From Eutreptiella sp. 'Long Island Sound 2002' (lineage: Eukaryota > Euglenozoa > Euglenophyceae > Eutreptiales > Eutreptiaceae), in NCBI GenBank assembly GCA_964036045.1, contig OZ038384.1, positions 31,601,771 through 31,665,770 on the forward strand: DNA of 64,000 nucleotides. The letters are read 5' to 3'. Under the pieces are notes generated by a model. That model had not been told where the DNA came from. It saw only the letters and a list, made by a program, of their open reading frames with translations, and did not search any database. Positions 43,389 to 54,155 of the stretch are shown here, piece by piece. How positions within the stretch are numbered: position 1 is the first letter of the stretch; the number at the start of each line of letters is the position of its first letter. The position numbers and the translations under genes were made by a program.

Positions 43389-45656
43389 ACCTTACCCTTA
43401 CCTGCCAAAGCGTATGTGTGAGTGTGCTATTCCTAAGATCCTGAGAGTAAGCCGCAGAAGTGGTGTCCTAATTATACCCAAGTCTGCGCCCTTGCTAAAC
43501 CTGGAGGGTTGGCTTATTGATGCCACGGGGTACGACCCGGGTCTCCCCTCCCCTATGCGCCCAATTTCTGTGCTGGCGCAAAACCTTGGGGGAATACCCA
43601 GCGTGCTAATCCAGGTATTGTTTTCCCTACCTATCTGTCTACTACAGGGAGGGGTGGCCAAAAGCTATGAAGGCTCGAAAACGCCGTTTGCTATGTGGCC
43701 AAAACACTGACCTAACCACTGCCACAGCCCACCAACCCCGCTAAAAATGCAGGAAAAGGGTGGGACAGTGACACACGCCCTACAGGTCCTACACACCCTA
43801 CAGTGGCACCATCCTGGTGGGCGAGCACTGGGCAACTGGCTCTAGCCCCCACTCAGGACTACCACTCCTACACGCACACTCTACTGGGTGTTGCGAAGGT
43901 GAAGGTCTCATGGGTCCTAGCGACCCTCCTGTGAAATGACAAGAGAACACAGCGCTGCTAAGCAACTGTGGCCTAACAGGGGACGCCACAACGCGTTTCC
44001 CCTGCTAGGGCTTGGAGGGAAGGGGTGCTCTCGCGTGCAAGGCGCAGATGTCGATGAAGTCGGACTCCCTGCTCTGCCACAGGCGGAGCGGAGTTACTTG
44101 TTTGTGTGAACTGCGCCCTTGTTTAGCAGGGCATAGAAAAGATGCTGCTGCACCAATCACCCTACCTGCCCACCTGTAAAACAAAGGCAATGAAAGGGCG
44201 TTTGCGACGGAGGAACCAAGCCACACTCCAGGTATTATACCCTTCTCAGTGTGACCTATAATACGCTGTTCGCAAACACGCTGCAGGAGCAGCTACCCTT
44301 GTCAAGCAAGCAAGCTTTAAGGGACTCCTCAGGTTGTCTTAAAGAACGTACCGAGGAGCCCCTCGGTAGCCTAAACAAGGTTTACCGTGCGCACTTCGCG
44401 TGGCCTACCCTTTAATGCGTGTGTGCATGCACGAGTATGCGACAAGATCGTGGGCAGACCTGCCCATCTACGCGTCAATCTTGACTCCACCAGGGGGTGG
44501 CCCCGCCTGGGCGTACCTACCTTACCTACCGCTGGGAAGTGAAGCAAGGTGAGAGGACAAAAGGGGCGCACGCGAAGAACGTTGCTATGCACTTGTGTGT
44601 ATGTCTAATCACCCTGATCTGACCGCTAATCATCTGCAATCTTTCTAATCCATCCCTCTATCGCGTCCTATCGTTGTTATCGTTGTTGGCGCTGCTACAA
44701 GACTCGTTCACGGAGACACGAGACGAGCAATGTGTATGCGGCGTGCAAGACGAGCATACCTGTAGTTTATACCTGATTCATTGAAGTCTTTTCGATTGAT
44801 TTTCGAATTCTTGAATTTTTGAAGCTTCTATTAGTGTGGGTGGAATCTGTATGTTTATTTATTAATGTGTGTCTCGTCATTTTCAAGACTACGTGAGACA
44901 TACGTTTATAATTCCATCATTTCTTCATTTTCCGGCGCTTCGCTAGGAGCCGCTCCTGCGCGCCGCCATTTTATGCGTATGAATTTCTGGATTTAAAAAA
45001 TCCAGAGATGACTATAATTTCTATAAAAATGTGTTTCTGATGCACAATTGGATTCTGCCCAGGTGTGTCGTTTCAGAAAAATTCTACGCCGTCATTTGAC
45101 GGATTTTGGTGTCGTCGCTTCGTTTTTGCGTGGATTCGTCCATAATTCTCCCATTCCTGCCTCTGCAGATACCCACGCGCAGCCTCGCTGAGTAGGCCGT
45201 GTTCGAGCCGAAACGCAGGTGCCTGGAGAGACTGAGCAGAACCAAGACCCCACCAAGGGGCAATTTTAATTTTCTTTCGACTCCCTTCGCCCTAAGACAG
45301 GTCACACGTCGCGAGCAGGTTTACGAGAACCCATGCGAGTGTGTATACTGTGTCTTGCGTTTGGGTTGTGTCGACGCTGCGTCTTGGAGGGAGGGATGCA
45401 TATGCACATGTTTGGCATGCTCCCAATCTAACCCAACAAAGCCACGGGAGCCCCGGCAGCGCCATGAGCGCTGAGTCTTCTGGAGGATATGTTACATACA
45501 AAGCAGCAAAAGGACGCCAGCCATGGTGAGCGCCCATTTTTCAGTGTGAGGGAGACTGTAGGTATTTTAAAGTAGATGTGGAAACCAAGGAAAGGCCAAG
45601 AAAAATTCCCTTTTTCCTAAAGTGCGACAGTGGTGGCCACCACAGCACAAGGGGGG
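43389..45656 (+). other. Element B long 3' UTR (2.27 kb)
   Basis: No coding frame of note; there is no env-like gene. The sequence is conserved, with indels, in half-element C (47702-49941) and partly in D (50736-52506). Features: a perfect 7-bp hairpin ACCGAGG/CCTCGGT (44350-44367), and a GC-rich compound hairpin in AT-rich surroundings, GGCGC(44934-44938)/GCGCC(44960-44964) around AGGAG(44945-44949)/CTCCT(44953-44957), retained in C. It ends in the polypurine tract. Confidence 0.75.
45646..45656 (+). other. Element B polypurine tract
   Basis: CACAAGGGGGG directly before the 3' LTR start AGTAAG. The equivalent place in half-element C reads CACAAGGGCGG. This is the usual primer site for plus-strand DNA synthesis. 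Confidence 0.8.
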
Positions 45657-46454
45657 AGTAAGAAAAAGTGCTTTTCCATTGCTTTGAGGCATACTCTAGT
45701 TGTATTAGAGATGCACTGAGCATCCATGCATTTTTATCTTAGTATTGGTCCAACCAAAAGTGGTGATAACACATTTTGACGTATGGAACCAAACACCCAA
45801 TCAGGATATGGAGTGGACCCCTTAATCCCCTTTCAATGTGAAGTAAAACATCTTTTTCTGAGTTGACTGAGCACTGACATACCTAAAGTAGAGCCTATGA
45901 ATTTATCTATGTTTTTCCATGAATTCTTAGCTATCCTAGTGGTATGCACCCTAGGGGGCTGGGCACCTCTTTTTGAGAGGTCCTGGGTTCAATTCCTGGT
46001 CAGCCTAGCTAAGTAGGAAGATCCCATGTGACATGGCAGTGACCTCATCGCCACATACCATGCCACCTCAGCACATATGGGACCCAACACAAAGAGTGCA
46101 CATCTCCTAAGATGGCACTATGGAGAGAGAGTGATCCTGAGGCAGTTTTCTAACTCTTTTCCAAAAACATTTCAGCTATCTTTGTGAAGATGCATTCATA
46201 TGTGACCTGAGTTGCAGTATCTGTGAATATCCAATCATCTTTCACTGTGTACACTGCAGCCCTTCATGCTTTGATCCTGAATTACCTTCTCCTTGCATAC
46301 TATTGGCTTGAGCTATCCTGGATTGACTTGGCTTAATTGTATTTCAACAAACAAAAGCTTTTCATCATCCGAAACAAGCAGCAGGACACCCTACAGCAAC
46401 AACAAGCAGCAGGAGAAGCAAAAACACAGTGCTGAAAACACTATAAACTTTTCT
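45657..46454 (+). repeat. Element B 3' LTR
   Basis: 798 bp, ten substitutions and no indels against 33886-34683 (for example ATCCCG/ATCCCC, CTGGATT/CTGAGTT, CATCCA/CATCCG). It is followed immediately by the TAGCC duplication and the resumed ~90-bp satellite. Confidence 0.95.
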
Positions 46455-46459
46455 TAGCC

Positions 46460-47024
46460 TGTGGATGCACCTTACGGTGTGCTTCTTGGGGATGGTAGGC
46501 CCTAATGGCGCAAGCTCTCAAATGGGAGACGGGGAATCCAGCTGAGGTGGTGGCTGCAGCCTAAGGAGCGCTTGAAGAGGATGGCAGCCCCTGATAGCGC
46601 AGGATCCCAGGCTGGGGGGACAAGGACTCTGGCGTACCGGGCTGGTTGTAGCTCTCGATGCGCCTTAAGGGCATGGCGGCCCCTAATGGCGCGTGCTCAC
46701 AGGCTTGGGGGAGTCCAGCCCATCCAGAGGTCGCAGCCGGAGGCGCCTTAGGGGATCAATGCCGCGCTCACAGGCTTGGGTCACAGGGAGTCCAACCCAG
46801 TCAGTGGTTACAGCTCTCAATGCGCCCGAAGGGGATGGCTGCCCCTAATGGCGTGGGCTCGAAAGCTGGGGGGGCAAGGAGTCTAGTCCAGCTCATGGTC
46901 GCACCGCACGTTGCGCTCGAGGAAGATGGCAACCCCCAATGGCGCGGGCTCACTGGCTGGGGAGACAGGGAGTTTGGCCCAGCCGGTGGTTGCAGCTCAC
47001 GATGCGCGTCTGGGGCATGGTGGC
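46460..47024. repeat. ~90-bp satellite, right part
   Basis: Same unit type as 32761-33880 (gggatggcagcccc..., gggagtcca...). It runs from the element B insertion point to the start of half-element C pol at 47025. Confidence 0.9.
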
Positions 47025-47701
47025 CTGTGGGTGAATAGGTCCAAGAGCAACAAGCGAAGGTGGACAAGGCCAAGGCTACGCTCCAGAGAGTAACGGAGCG
47101 TCAGTGGAACAAGAAGAACAAGCACCGAGTACCGGCCACCTACCAAGAGGGGGACTGGGTGCTGGTGCACCACAGTTGACTACCCGCCTGGCCACGCTCC
47201 ACCAGCGATGACCCATACTTCGGGCCCTACAAGATTCCATCCGTGGATGGACACCGTATCACCGTGCGGTGTTCTCCTCGTCTAGGGGGGACCCTGGTGT
47301 GCGCTGCTCAACATCTGAAGCGCTACTATGACCCTGAAGACCTTTGTGGAGAAACGTGGGAGCTTAACGACGAGGAGATCGCCGCCCTGGACTTACAAGG
47401 GGCTGCCAGCCCTATGGAACTTGAAGGGGAACTCCCCGACATGAACGCCGAGGAGATGGCTAAGGAGGGCTTCTACCTGGTGAAGTCTGTCCCACGCCAC
47501 CGCTACCGCCAGGGTTGGCGCTTCCCCACCCTTTGGGAAGGGTTTGGAGTCGAAGGGGCCACCTGGGAGCCCTTCTCTGCGTTTGTTCTACCTGAGGGGC
47601 GCCTAAACTCAGTTCTGGTTAACTACTTGTCCCAGAACAACCTCGGTGAGGTGCTGAGGCTCGCCGAGACGCTTGCCTCCAAGACTAAAGCTAGGGACTG
47701 A
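47025..47701 (+). pseudogene. pol: Half-element C: integrase tail and chromodomain
   Basis: Homology to element B begins at CTGTGGGTGAAT (B 42712) and covers QAKVDKAKATLQRV, NKKNKHRVPATYQEGDWVLV, the beta-rich integrase C-terminal domain and the complete chromodomain (WRFPTLWEGFGVEGATWEPF), ending LASKTKARD at 47701. A TAG replaces Trp in GEWVQ (near 47036) and a TGA (about 47177) replaces an Arg codon in HHSRLP. The start coincides with the end of half-element A. Confidence 0.9.
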
Positions 47702-49941
47702 ACCTTACCCTTACCTGCCTAAGTGTACGTGTGACTGTGCTATTCCTAGGTCCTGAGAGCAAGCCGCAGAAGTGGTGTGAGAATTATACCCAAGTCTGCA
47801 CGCTTGCTAGACCTGGAGGGTTGGCTTATTAATGCCACGGGGTACGCCCCGGGTCTCCCCTCCCCTAAGCGCCCAATTTCTGTGCTGGCGCAAAACCTTG
47901 GGGGAATACCCAGCGTACTAATCCAGGTATTGTTTTCCTACCTATCTGTCTAGTACAGGGAGGGGTGGCCAAAAGCTATGAAGGCATGAAAACGCCATTT
48001 TGCTAAGTAGCCAAAACGCTGACCTAACCACTGCCACAGCCCACCAACTCTGCTAAAATTGCAGGAAACGGGTGGGACAGTGACACACACACTACAGGTC
48101 CTACACATCCTACAGTGGCACCATCTTGGTGGGCGAGCGCTACTGCAGCTGGCTCAAGCCCCCACTCAGGATTACCATTCCTACACTCACGCTCTACTGG
48201 CTGGTGTTGAAGAACAAAGCCCTGGGTCCTAATGACCCTCCTGTGATAAAGACAAGAGAACACAGCGCTGCTAAGCAACTCTGGCCTAACAGGGACGTCA
48301 CAACACGTTTCCCTGCTAGGGCTTGGAGGGGAGAGGCGCACAGGTGGTGTGCGAAGCGTGGATGTTGATGGAGTCGAACTGCCCTCGCCACTCCTGGCTG
48401 AGCTCCAGTTAATTGATTGTGGGATCAGTGCCCTTGTTTAGCAGGGCAAGAAAAAAAAAGGGACGCTGCTGCACCAACCACCCCACCTGCCCACCTGTAA
48501 AGCAAAGGCCAATGAAGGGGTGTTTGCGGCTGAGGAACCAAGCCACACTCCACGTATTATACGCTTCTCAGTGTGACCTATAATACGCTGTCCTCAAACA
48601 CACCTGTCAAGCAAGCAAGCGTTAAGAGACTCCTCAGGTTCTCTTAAAGAACGTACCGAGGAGCCCCTGGGTAACGTAAACAAGGTTTACCATGCGCATT
48701 TCGCGTGGCCTACCCTTTAATGCCTGTGTGAGCATGCACGAGTGTACTGTCAACCTTTCTTTTTCTCCTAATCTTACCAACGATCACAAACTACACCAGG
48801 GGGTGGCCCCACCTGGGCTTACCTACCTTACCTACCGCTGGAGAGTGAAGCAAGGTGAGGAGGACAACGAGAGGCAAGCGAAAAACGTCGCTATGCACTT
48901 GTGTGTATGTCTAATCACCCTGATCTTACCTCTAAGCATCTGCAATCGTTCTAATCTATCCCTCTATCGTATTCTATCGTACTACCAGGCTTGAAAACGA
49001 CGACACATGGTGAGCACTGTGCGTCCGGCAAACAGGACGAGCACACCTGCAGTTTATACCTGATTCATTGAAGTCATATTCTTATTTTTTGAATTCTTGA
49101 TTTTGGTTAATTCTGGCAATGTGGGTGGAATCTTTAATCACATCTATTTATGTGTGTCTCGTCATTTTCCTGTTCACGTGGGACATACGTTTATAATCTC
49201 ATTATTTCCTTATTTTCCGGCGCTTCGCTAGGAGCCGCTCCTGCGCGCCGCCTTTTTCTGCGTAAGAATTTCTTGATTTATAAAAACAAGGGATGACTAC
49301 ACATTTTATAAAAATGTGCATCTGATGCACAATTGGATTCTGTCCAGGTGTGTGTCTTCAGAAAAGTTCTAGGCCGTCCTTTGACGGATTTAGGTGTTGT
49401 CGCTTCGCGCTTGCGTGGATTCGTCCCTCATTCACCCGTTCCTCTGTTGTACAGACCTCCTCGCAAAGCCTCGCTGAGTAGGCCGCTGTTCTGGCCAAAA
49501 AGCAGCAGCAGGAGACTGAACCAGAATCAAGACCCCTCCAAGGGCAATTCTAATTAAATCAGCGCATCCTCGCCCCAGTACCAGGACAGGTGTCTCCAAC
49601 AGGTTCCATGAGACTTGGGTCGAGCGTCCTATGAGAGTCTGGCGTTGGGTTGTGTTACGCTGCAGCTTGGAGGGAGGGATGCACATGCATATGGTCTTGG
49701 CATGCCCTACTCTAACCCCACCAAGCCACAGGAACCCCGGCAGCGCCATGAGCGCTGAGTCTTCTGTTGGAGATTGTCATCAACAATGCAGCAGGAGTCG
49801 CTGTCCATGGTAAAGCGCTCTTTTTTAGTGTTAGGGAAGCTATAGCTATTTTAAAGTAGATGTGGAAACCAAGGAAAGGCCAAGAAAAAATCCCTCTTTC
49901 CTGAAAATGCGACAGTGGTGGCCACCACAGCACAAGGGCGG
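47702..49941 (+). other. Half-element C 3' UTR
   Basis: 2.24 kb homologous to the element B 3' UTR with several indels, including the GC-rich hairpin in AT-rich context (around 49217-49253). It ends at the polypurine tract CACAAGGGCGG. No gene is seen; small ORFs are not shared with B in frame. Confidence 0.75.
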
Positions 49942-50735
49942 AGTAAGAAAAAGTGCTTTTCCAATGCTTTACGGTATACTTTAGTTGTATTAGAGGTGCT
50001 CTAAGCACACAGGCATTTCTATCTTAGTATTGGCCCAGCCAAAAGTGGTGATAACACATTTTGACCTATGGAACCAAACACTAAATTAGGATGTGGTGTG
50101 GACCCCTTTATCCCCAAGCTATAGGCACTAAAACATCTTTTCCTCGTTTGCTCAGGCACTGATATACTGAAGGCAGAGCCTAAAAATTCATCCATGTTTT
50201 CTCATGAATTCTTAGCTATCCTAGTGGTATGCAGCCTAGGGGGCGGGGGCATCTCTTTTTGAGAGGTCCTGGGTTCAATACCCAGTCAGCCTAGCTAAGT
50301 AAGAATCTCCCATGTGACATGGCAGTGACCTCATCGCCACATGCCGTGCCACCTCAGCACCCATGGGACCCAAAAAACAAAGAGTGCACATCTGGAGATG
50401 GCACTGTGGATGAGAGTGAGCCCTTGGGGCAGCTTTCCCATCAGCTTTTCTCAAACTTGTAAAATATTTCATCCTGAGTTGCAATGTATGCTAATTGCTG
50501 TGGTCTATTGTTGATAGTTTTCTTTATCTAACTCTTTGTGACTGCAGCCCTTCATGCTTTGATCCTGTTTATCTTCTACTTGCTTATCTCTGGCTTGGGA
50601 TATCCTGATTTGGTTGTATTTCAGCAATAAAACATTTTCCTCATCACAAACAGCCAGCAGGAAACCTTACACCAGCAGCAAGCAGCACGAGAGGCACAAC
50701 AAACACACAGTGTTGAAATCACTATAACACGTTCT
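49942..50735 (+). repeat. Half-element C LTR
   Basis: 794 bp from AGTAAGAAAAAGTGC to AACACGTTCT, clearly related to but much more diverged from the element B LTRs (substitutions plus indels), so C is older or of another subfamily. It keeps the tRNA-like module: A box 50213-50227, hairpin, and a fully paired T-arm 50269-50285. The next base begins minus-strand element D sequence, so no target-site duplication can be checked. Confidence 0.9.
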
Positions 50736-52506
50736 GTTGAGGGACTGACAAACACGCAACCATCGACGCAAACACCAAAATCCGTCAAATGATGGCCTAG
50801 AATTTTTCTGACGGCACACACCCGTCCAGAATCTCCATGTGCATTAAATGCACTTTTTACGCAATTTGATTTCATCACAGGAATTTTTATATTACTGGAT
50901 TTACACGCAGAGAAAAGCGGCCCGCCGGAGCGCATCCTAATTAGGCGCCAGAAAAGACAAAAAGAATAAGATTTTAACAGTATGTCACGTAATAATAAGA
51001 AAATGAGGAGACACACAGTAAAAAATGAGCGTAGACATTCCACGTTTGCTTCTATGAGCAAGAAGGAAGAAAGAATTCAAGAAACTCAAAATGAATTGAA
51101 AGAACAACGTATAAACATACAGGTCTTGTTTGCTTCGTATGCAGCATGCACATTGCTTGTCTCGTGTTATCGTGAACGCGCAGTGTAGCAACGCAAACAT
51201 AGTGTAGAGGAACAGATTAGTAGATTGCACGATGATTAGAGGTGAGATCCGGTGATTAGCACATACACACGCGTGCATAAACGCTTGTTTTGCTTGTGTT
51301 CCGTTTCTGCTCTCCCTTGCTTCGCTCTCCAGAGGTAGGTAAGGTAGGTAAGCCCAGGAGGAGCCACTCCCTGGTGGAGTTCGTGATTGTGCGGTATGGA
51401 TTATGGGAGAAACGAAAGATTGGTTAAAAAAGCAGATTGGGAGAGTCGTGCATACCCGTGCATTCACATGACGCGTTCAAGGGTAGGCCACGCGTGTTGC
51501 GCACGGTAAAACCCTTGTTCAGGTTACCCAGGGGCTCCACCCTACGTTCTCAAAGAGAAAGGGTGGAGTTCCTTAAGCTTGCTTGCTTGCACTTGGGTTT
51601 TGGAACAGCGTATTATAGGGCAGCCTGAGAAGCATATAATACGTGGAGGCTGTCTTGGTTCCTCAGACTCAAATCCAAGTCATTTCCCTTTGCTTTATAG
51701 GTGGGCAGGTCAGGGTGAATTGGTGCAGCAGCAGTTGCCTTCGGCGACTTTGGATTTTTCTGTCCAAGCTAAAACGCACGCTGATCACACAATCAACAAA
51801 CTGCGCCTCAGCCAGGAGTGGCGAGGGCAGTCCGACAGCTTCGACATCCACACTGTGCACGCAACCTGAGCACTCCTTCGCTCCAATCCCTTACTAGGAA
51901 ACGTGTAGTGGCGTCCCTGTTAGGCCACAGTCGCTTAGTAGCGCTGTGTTCTCTTGTCCCTTTCACAGGTAGGCCACTAGGGCCTGTGACACCCTCATCA
52001 TCAGCGCCCAGTAGCGTTTGTGTGTAGCAGTGGCACGCCAGGGTGAGGGCTTGGGCCTCAGAGACCGCTCATCCTTTGATGGCTGGTGCCACTGTAGTGA
52101 GTGTAGGACCTGTAGTGTGTGTGTCACTGTCCCGCCTGTTTCCTGGAATTTCTCAGGGTTTTGGTGGGCAGTGGCAGTGGTAGTCTAGGTTTTTGCCACG
52201 TAGCAAACAGGCGCTTTCATGCCTCATAGCTTTTGGCCACCCCTCCCCTGTAGTAGGCAGGCAGGTAGGAAAGCCAATCCCTTGGCGTTATCACTAGGTA
52301 TTCCCCCAAGAAAGTCTGGTGCCAGCACAGAAATTGGGCACCTAGGGGCGGAGAGACCCGGGGCGTACCCCGTGGCACCAGTAAGACATCTGCCGGGTTC
52401 AGCAAGGGTGCACACTTGGGTATAATTAGGACAGCATTTCTGCAGCTTGCTCATACATCCTCAGGATCAGCACACTCACACACACATAGGCAGGTATAGA
52501 GAGGGT
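50736..52506 (-). other. Element D 3' UTR, truncated
   Basis: Homologous on the minus strand to the 3' UTR of B and C (for example the segment CGTCAAATGATGG near 50782 matches CGTCATTTGACGG of B near 45089). Truncated at 50736. No coding frame stands out. Confidence 0.7.
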
Positions 52507-54155
52507 TCAGTCCCTAGGTTTCCTATGAGAGGCAAGCGTTTCAGCGAGCCTCAGCAACTCTCCTAGGTTGTTCTGGGACAAGTAGTCTACGGGAACAGAT
52601 TTCAGGCGTCCCTGAGGAAGAACAAAGGCAGCAAAGGGTTCCCAGGTAGCTTCTTCCCTTCCCAGAGGGTGAGGAGACGCCACCCTTGGCGATCGCGGTG
52701 TCAGCTGACCGACTTCACCAGGTAGAAGCCTTCTCTACCCATCTCCTCGGCATTCATGTCAGGGAGTTCTCCTTCTACTTCCATTGGGCTGGCAGCGCCC
52801 TGTAGGTCCAGAGCGGCGATCTCCTCGTCGTTTAGTTCCCATTCTTCCCCACAGAGGTCCTCCGGGTCGTAGGAGCGCTTGAGCTGTTGAGCAGCGCACA
52901 CCAGGTTCCCCTCTAGTCGGGGAGAACACCACACGGTGATACGGTGACCATCCACAGATAGGATCTTGTAGGGCCCAGAGTAGGGGGGATCGCTGGTTGA
53001 GCGTGGCCAGGCGGGTAGCCGACTGTGGTGCACCAGCACCCAGTCTCCCTCTTGGTAGGAGGCGGGCACCCTGTGCTTGTTCTTCTTGTTCCACTGGCTC
53101 TCCCTCACTCTCTGGAGCATAACCTTGGCCTTGTCAACCTTGTCTTGTTGCTCCTTCACCCACTTACCCACAGTAGAGTAGGAATCCTGATGATAGGGAG
53201 CGTGTAGGAACCACGCCGGGTGTCCCATGAACAGCTCATGGGGCGTAGAGCCAGCTGCCGAACTCTCTTGGGAGTTCATCATCAAGGATATGACGGGAAG
53301 TAGTCTCACCCAGTCTCTGGTGCGCTCAGCCTTGCACCATATCCTTATGTCCTCTTTGAGAACACAAATCTGTCGCTCACATAGGGGGTTACTCGTATCA
53401 GTATAGGAAATCACCGTTGACACCTGGACATTGAGGGACCTCAGGACTCAATTGTCCCAGCCAGTGTCGGAGTGTACTCGGACGTCCTCGTCTGAGTTGA
53501 TCTCTTTGGGTGCCCCATAGACACAGACCCACTCCTCCAGGAGTATCCTGATCGTCTCCCTGTCGGTGATGTGTTTAGTACATGGGAACAACCTGGTAAA
53601 CCTGGTCAACCCACAGGTTAGCACTAGGGCAAACTCATAGCCCCCGAACTTAGGCATCTCTGTGTAGTGCACGTAGAGAACAATGTTGGCAGAGCGGCGG
53701 ATAGGGAGAGTTGAATAGAGACCTCTGTCCCTCATATCCCCAGGTTTACAGGACCGACACGGGCACTGGGCCACGATAGGCTGGAGGGTGTTTCGCAGCT
53801 GGTCATCCGTCCACGTAGAGTGGCACCACTGCTTGAACAGCCTCAGGGTACGGTTGTCCCCTACATGACCACTGGACTCATGGGTCCACTTGAGGAGTGC
53901 CGGAATTTGGTCGCTAGGCACGACTATCTGGTCCTCATACCAGAGGTAGGTCTTGTCCCGCTTCCATTGTTCCTGGTTGACCAGGACGGGATCCAGACGC
54001 TTCTCCAGGCGTTTGTAGATATCCCCAAACTCGTTCAGGTACTCCACTTGTCGGAGTCCATCTAGAGGTCTTATCATGGTCATGTTCAGGTCCAGGTGTA
54101 CATCCATACAGCTGAACGCCTCCTTGGCTAGCTCCTCAGACCTGGCACCAATCAT
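52507..54155 (-). pseudogene. pol: Element D integrase and chromodomain
   Basis: The order matches element B: zinc region HESSGHVGDNRT...CPCRSC, DDE core, basic tail and chromodomain (EATWEPFAAF near 52640, ending at TGA 52507-52509). The first catalytic Asp is His (VHYTEM); the second (NSDEDV) and the Glu (NPLCERQI) remain. A stop follows DTGWDN (near 53448), and the chromodomain is shifted by small deletions after LVKSVS (52701). Confidence 0.9.

Larger units (their letters stand above)
33881..46459 (+). mobile_element. Element B: full-length chromovirus LTR retrotransposon with target-site duplications
   Basis: The element spans 33886-46454 (12,569 bp including a 1,212-bp insertion). It is flanked by direct 5-bp duplications TAGCC at 33881-33885 and 46455-46459. 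Order: 798-bp LTR, primer binding site, Gag, in-frame UGA, protease, methyltransferase-like region, RT, RNase H, integrase, chromodomain, long 3' UTR, polypurine tract, LTR. The two LTRs differ at 10 of 798 positions (98.7% identical) with no indels, so insertion was fairly recent. It is defective: a one-base insertion near 38107, a one-base deletion near 39073, nonsense codons at about 39715, 41049 and 41943, and a transposon in RT. It sits within the ~90-bp satellite. Confidence 0.95.
13252..50735 (+). mobile_element. Split chromovirus A/C: one element divided by satellite DNA
   Basis: Half A (13252-15230) carries the RT end, RNase H and integrase; half C (47025-50735) carries the integrase tail, chromodomain, 3' UTR and LTR. 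Both are plus strand. On element B, A ends at 42708 and C begins at 42712, so the halves abut with 3 nt missing. Everything between (15231-47024) is tandem repeats, a local duplication, a LINE-like remnant and element B, which inserted later. The 5' part of A (LTR, gag, protease) is missing. The single-element reading rests on the coincident breakpoints and shared orientation. Two unrelated truncations at the same spot, or an assembly join, are the alternatives. Confidence 0.6.

Noticed and set aside
43389-45656. Env-like or extra ORF after the chromodomain
   Set aside because: No ORF in this interval keeps its frame in half-element C, and none shows signal-peptide, membrane or known-domain features.
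49942-50735. Solo LTR
   Set aside because: It is preceded by a polypurine tract, the matching 3' UTR and the chromodomain end, so it is the 3' LTR of half-element C.
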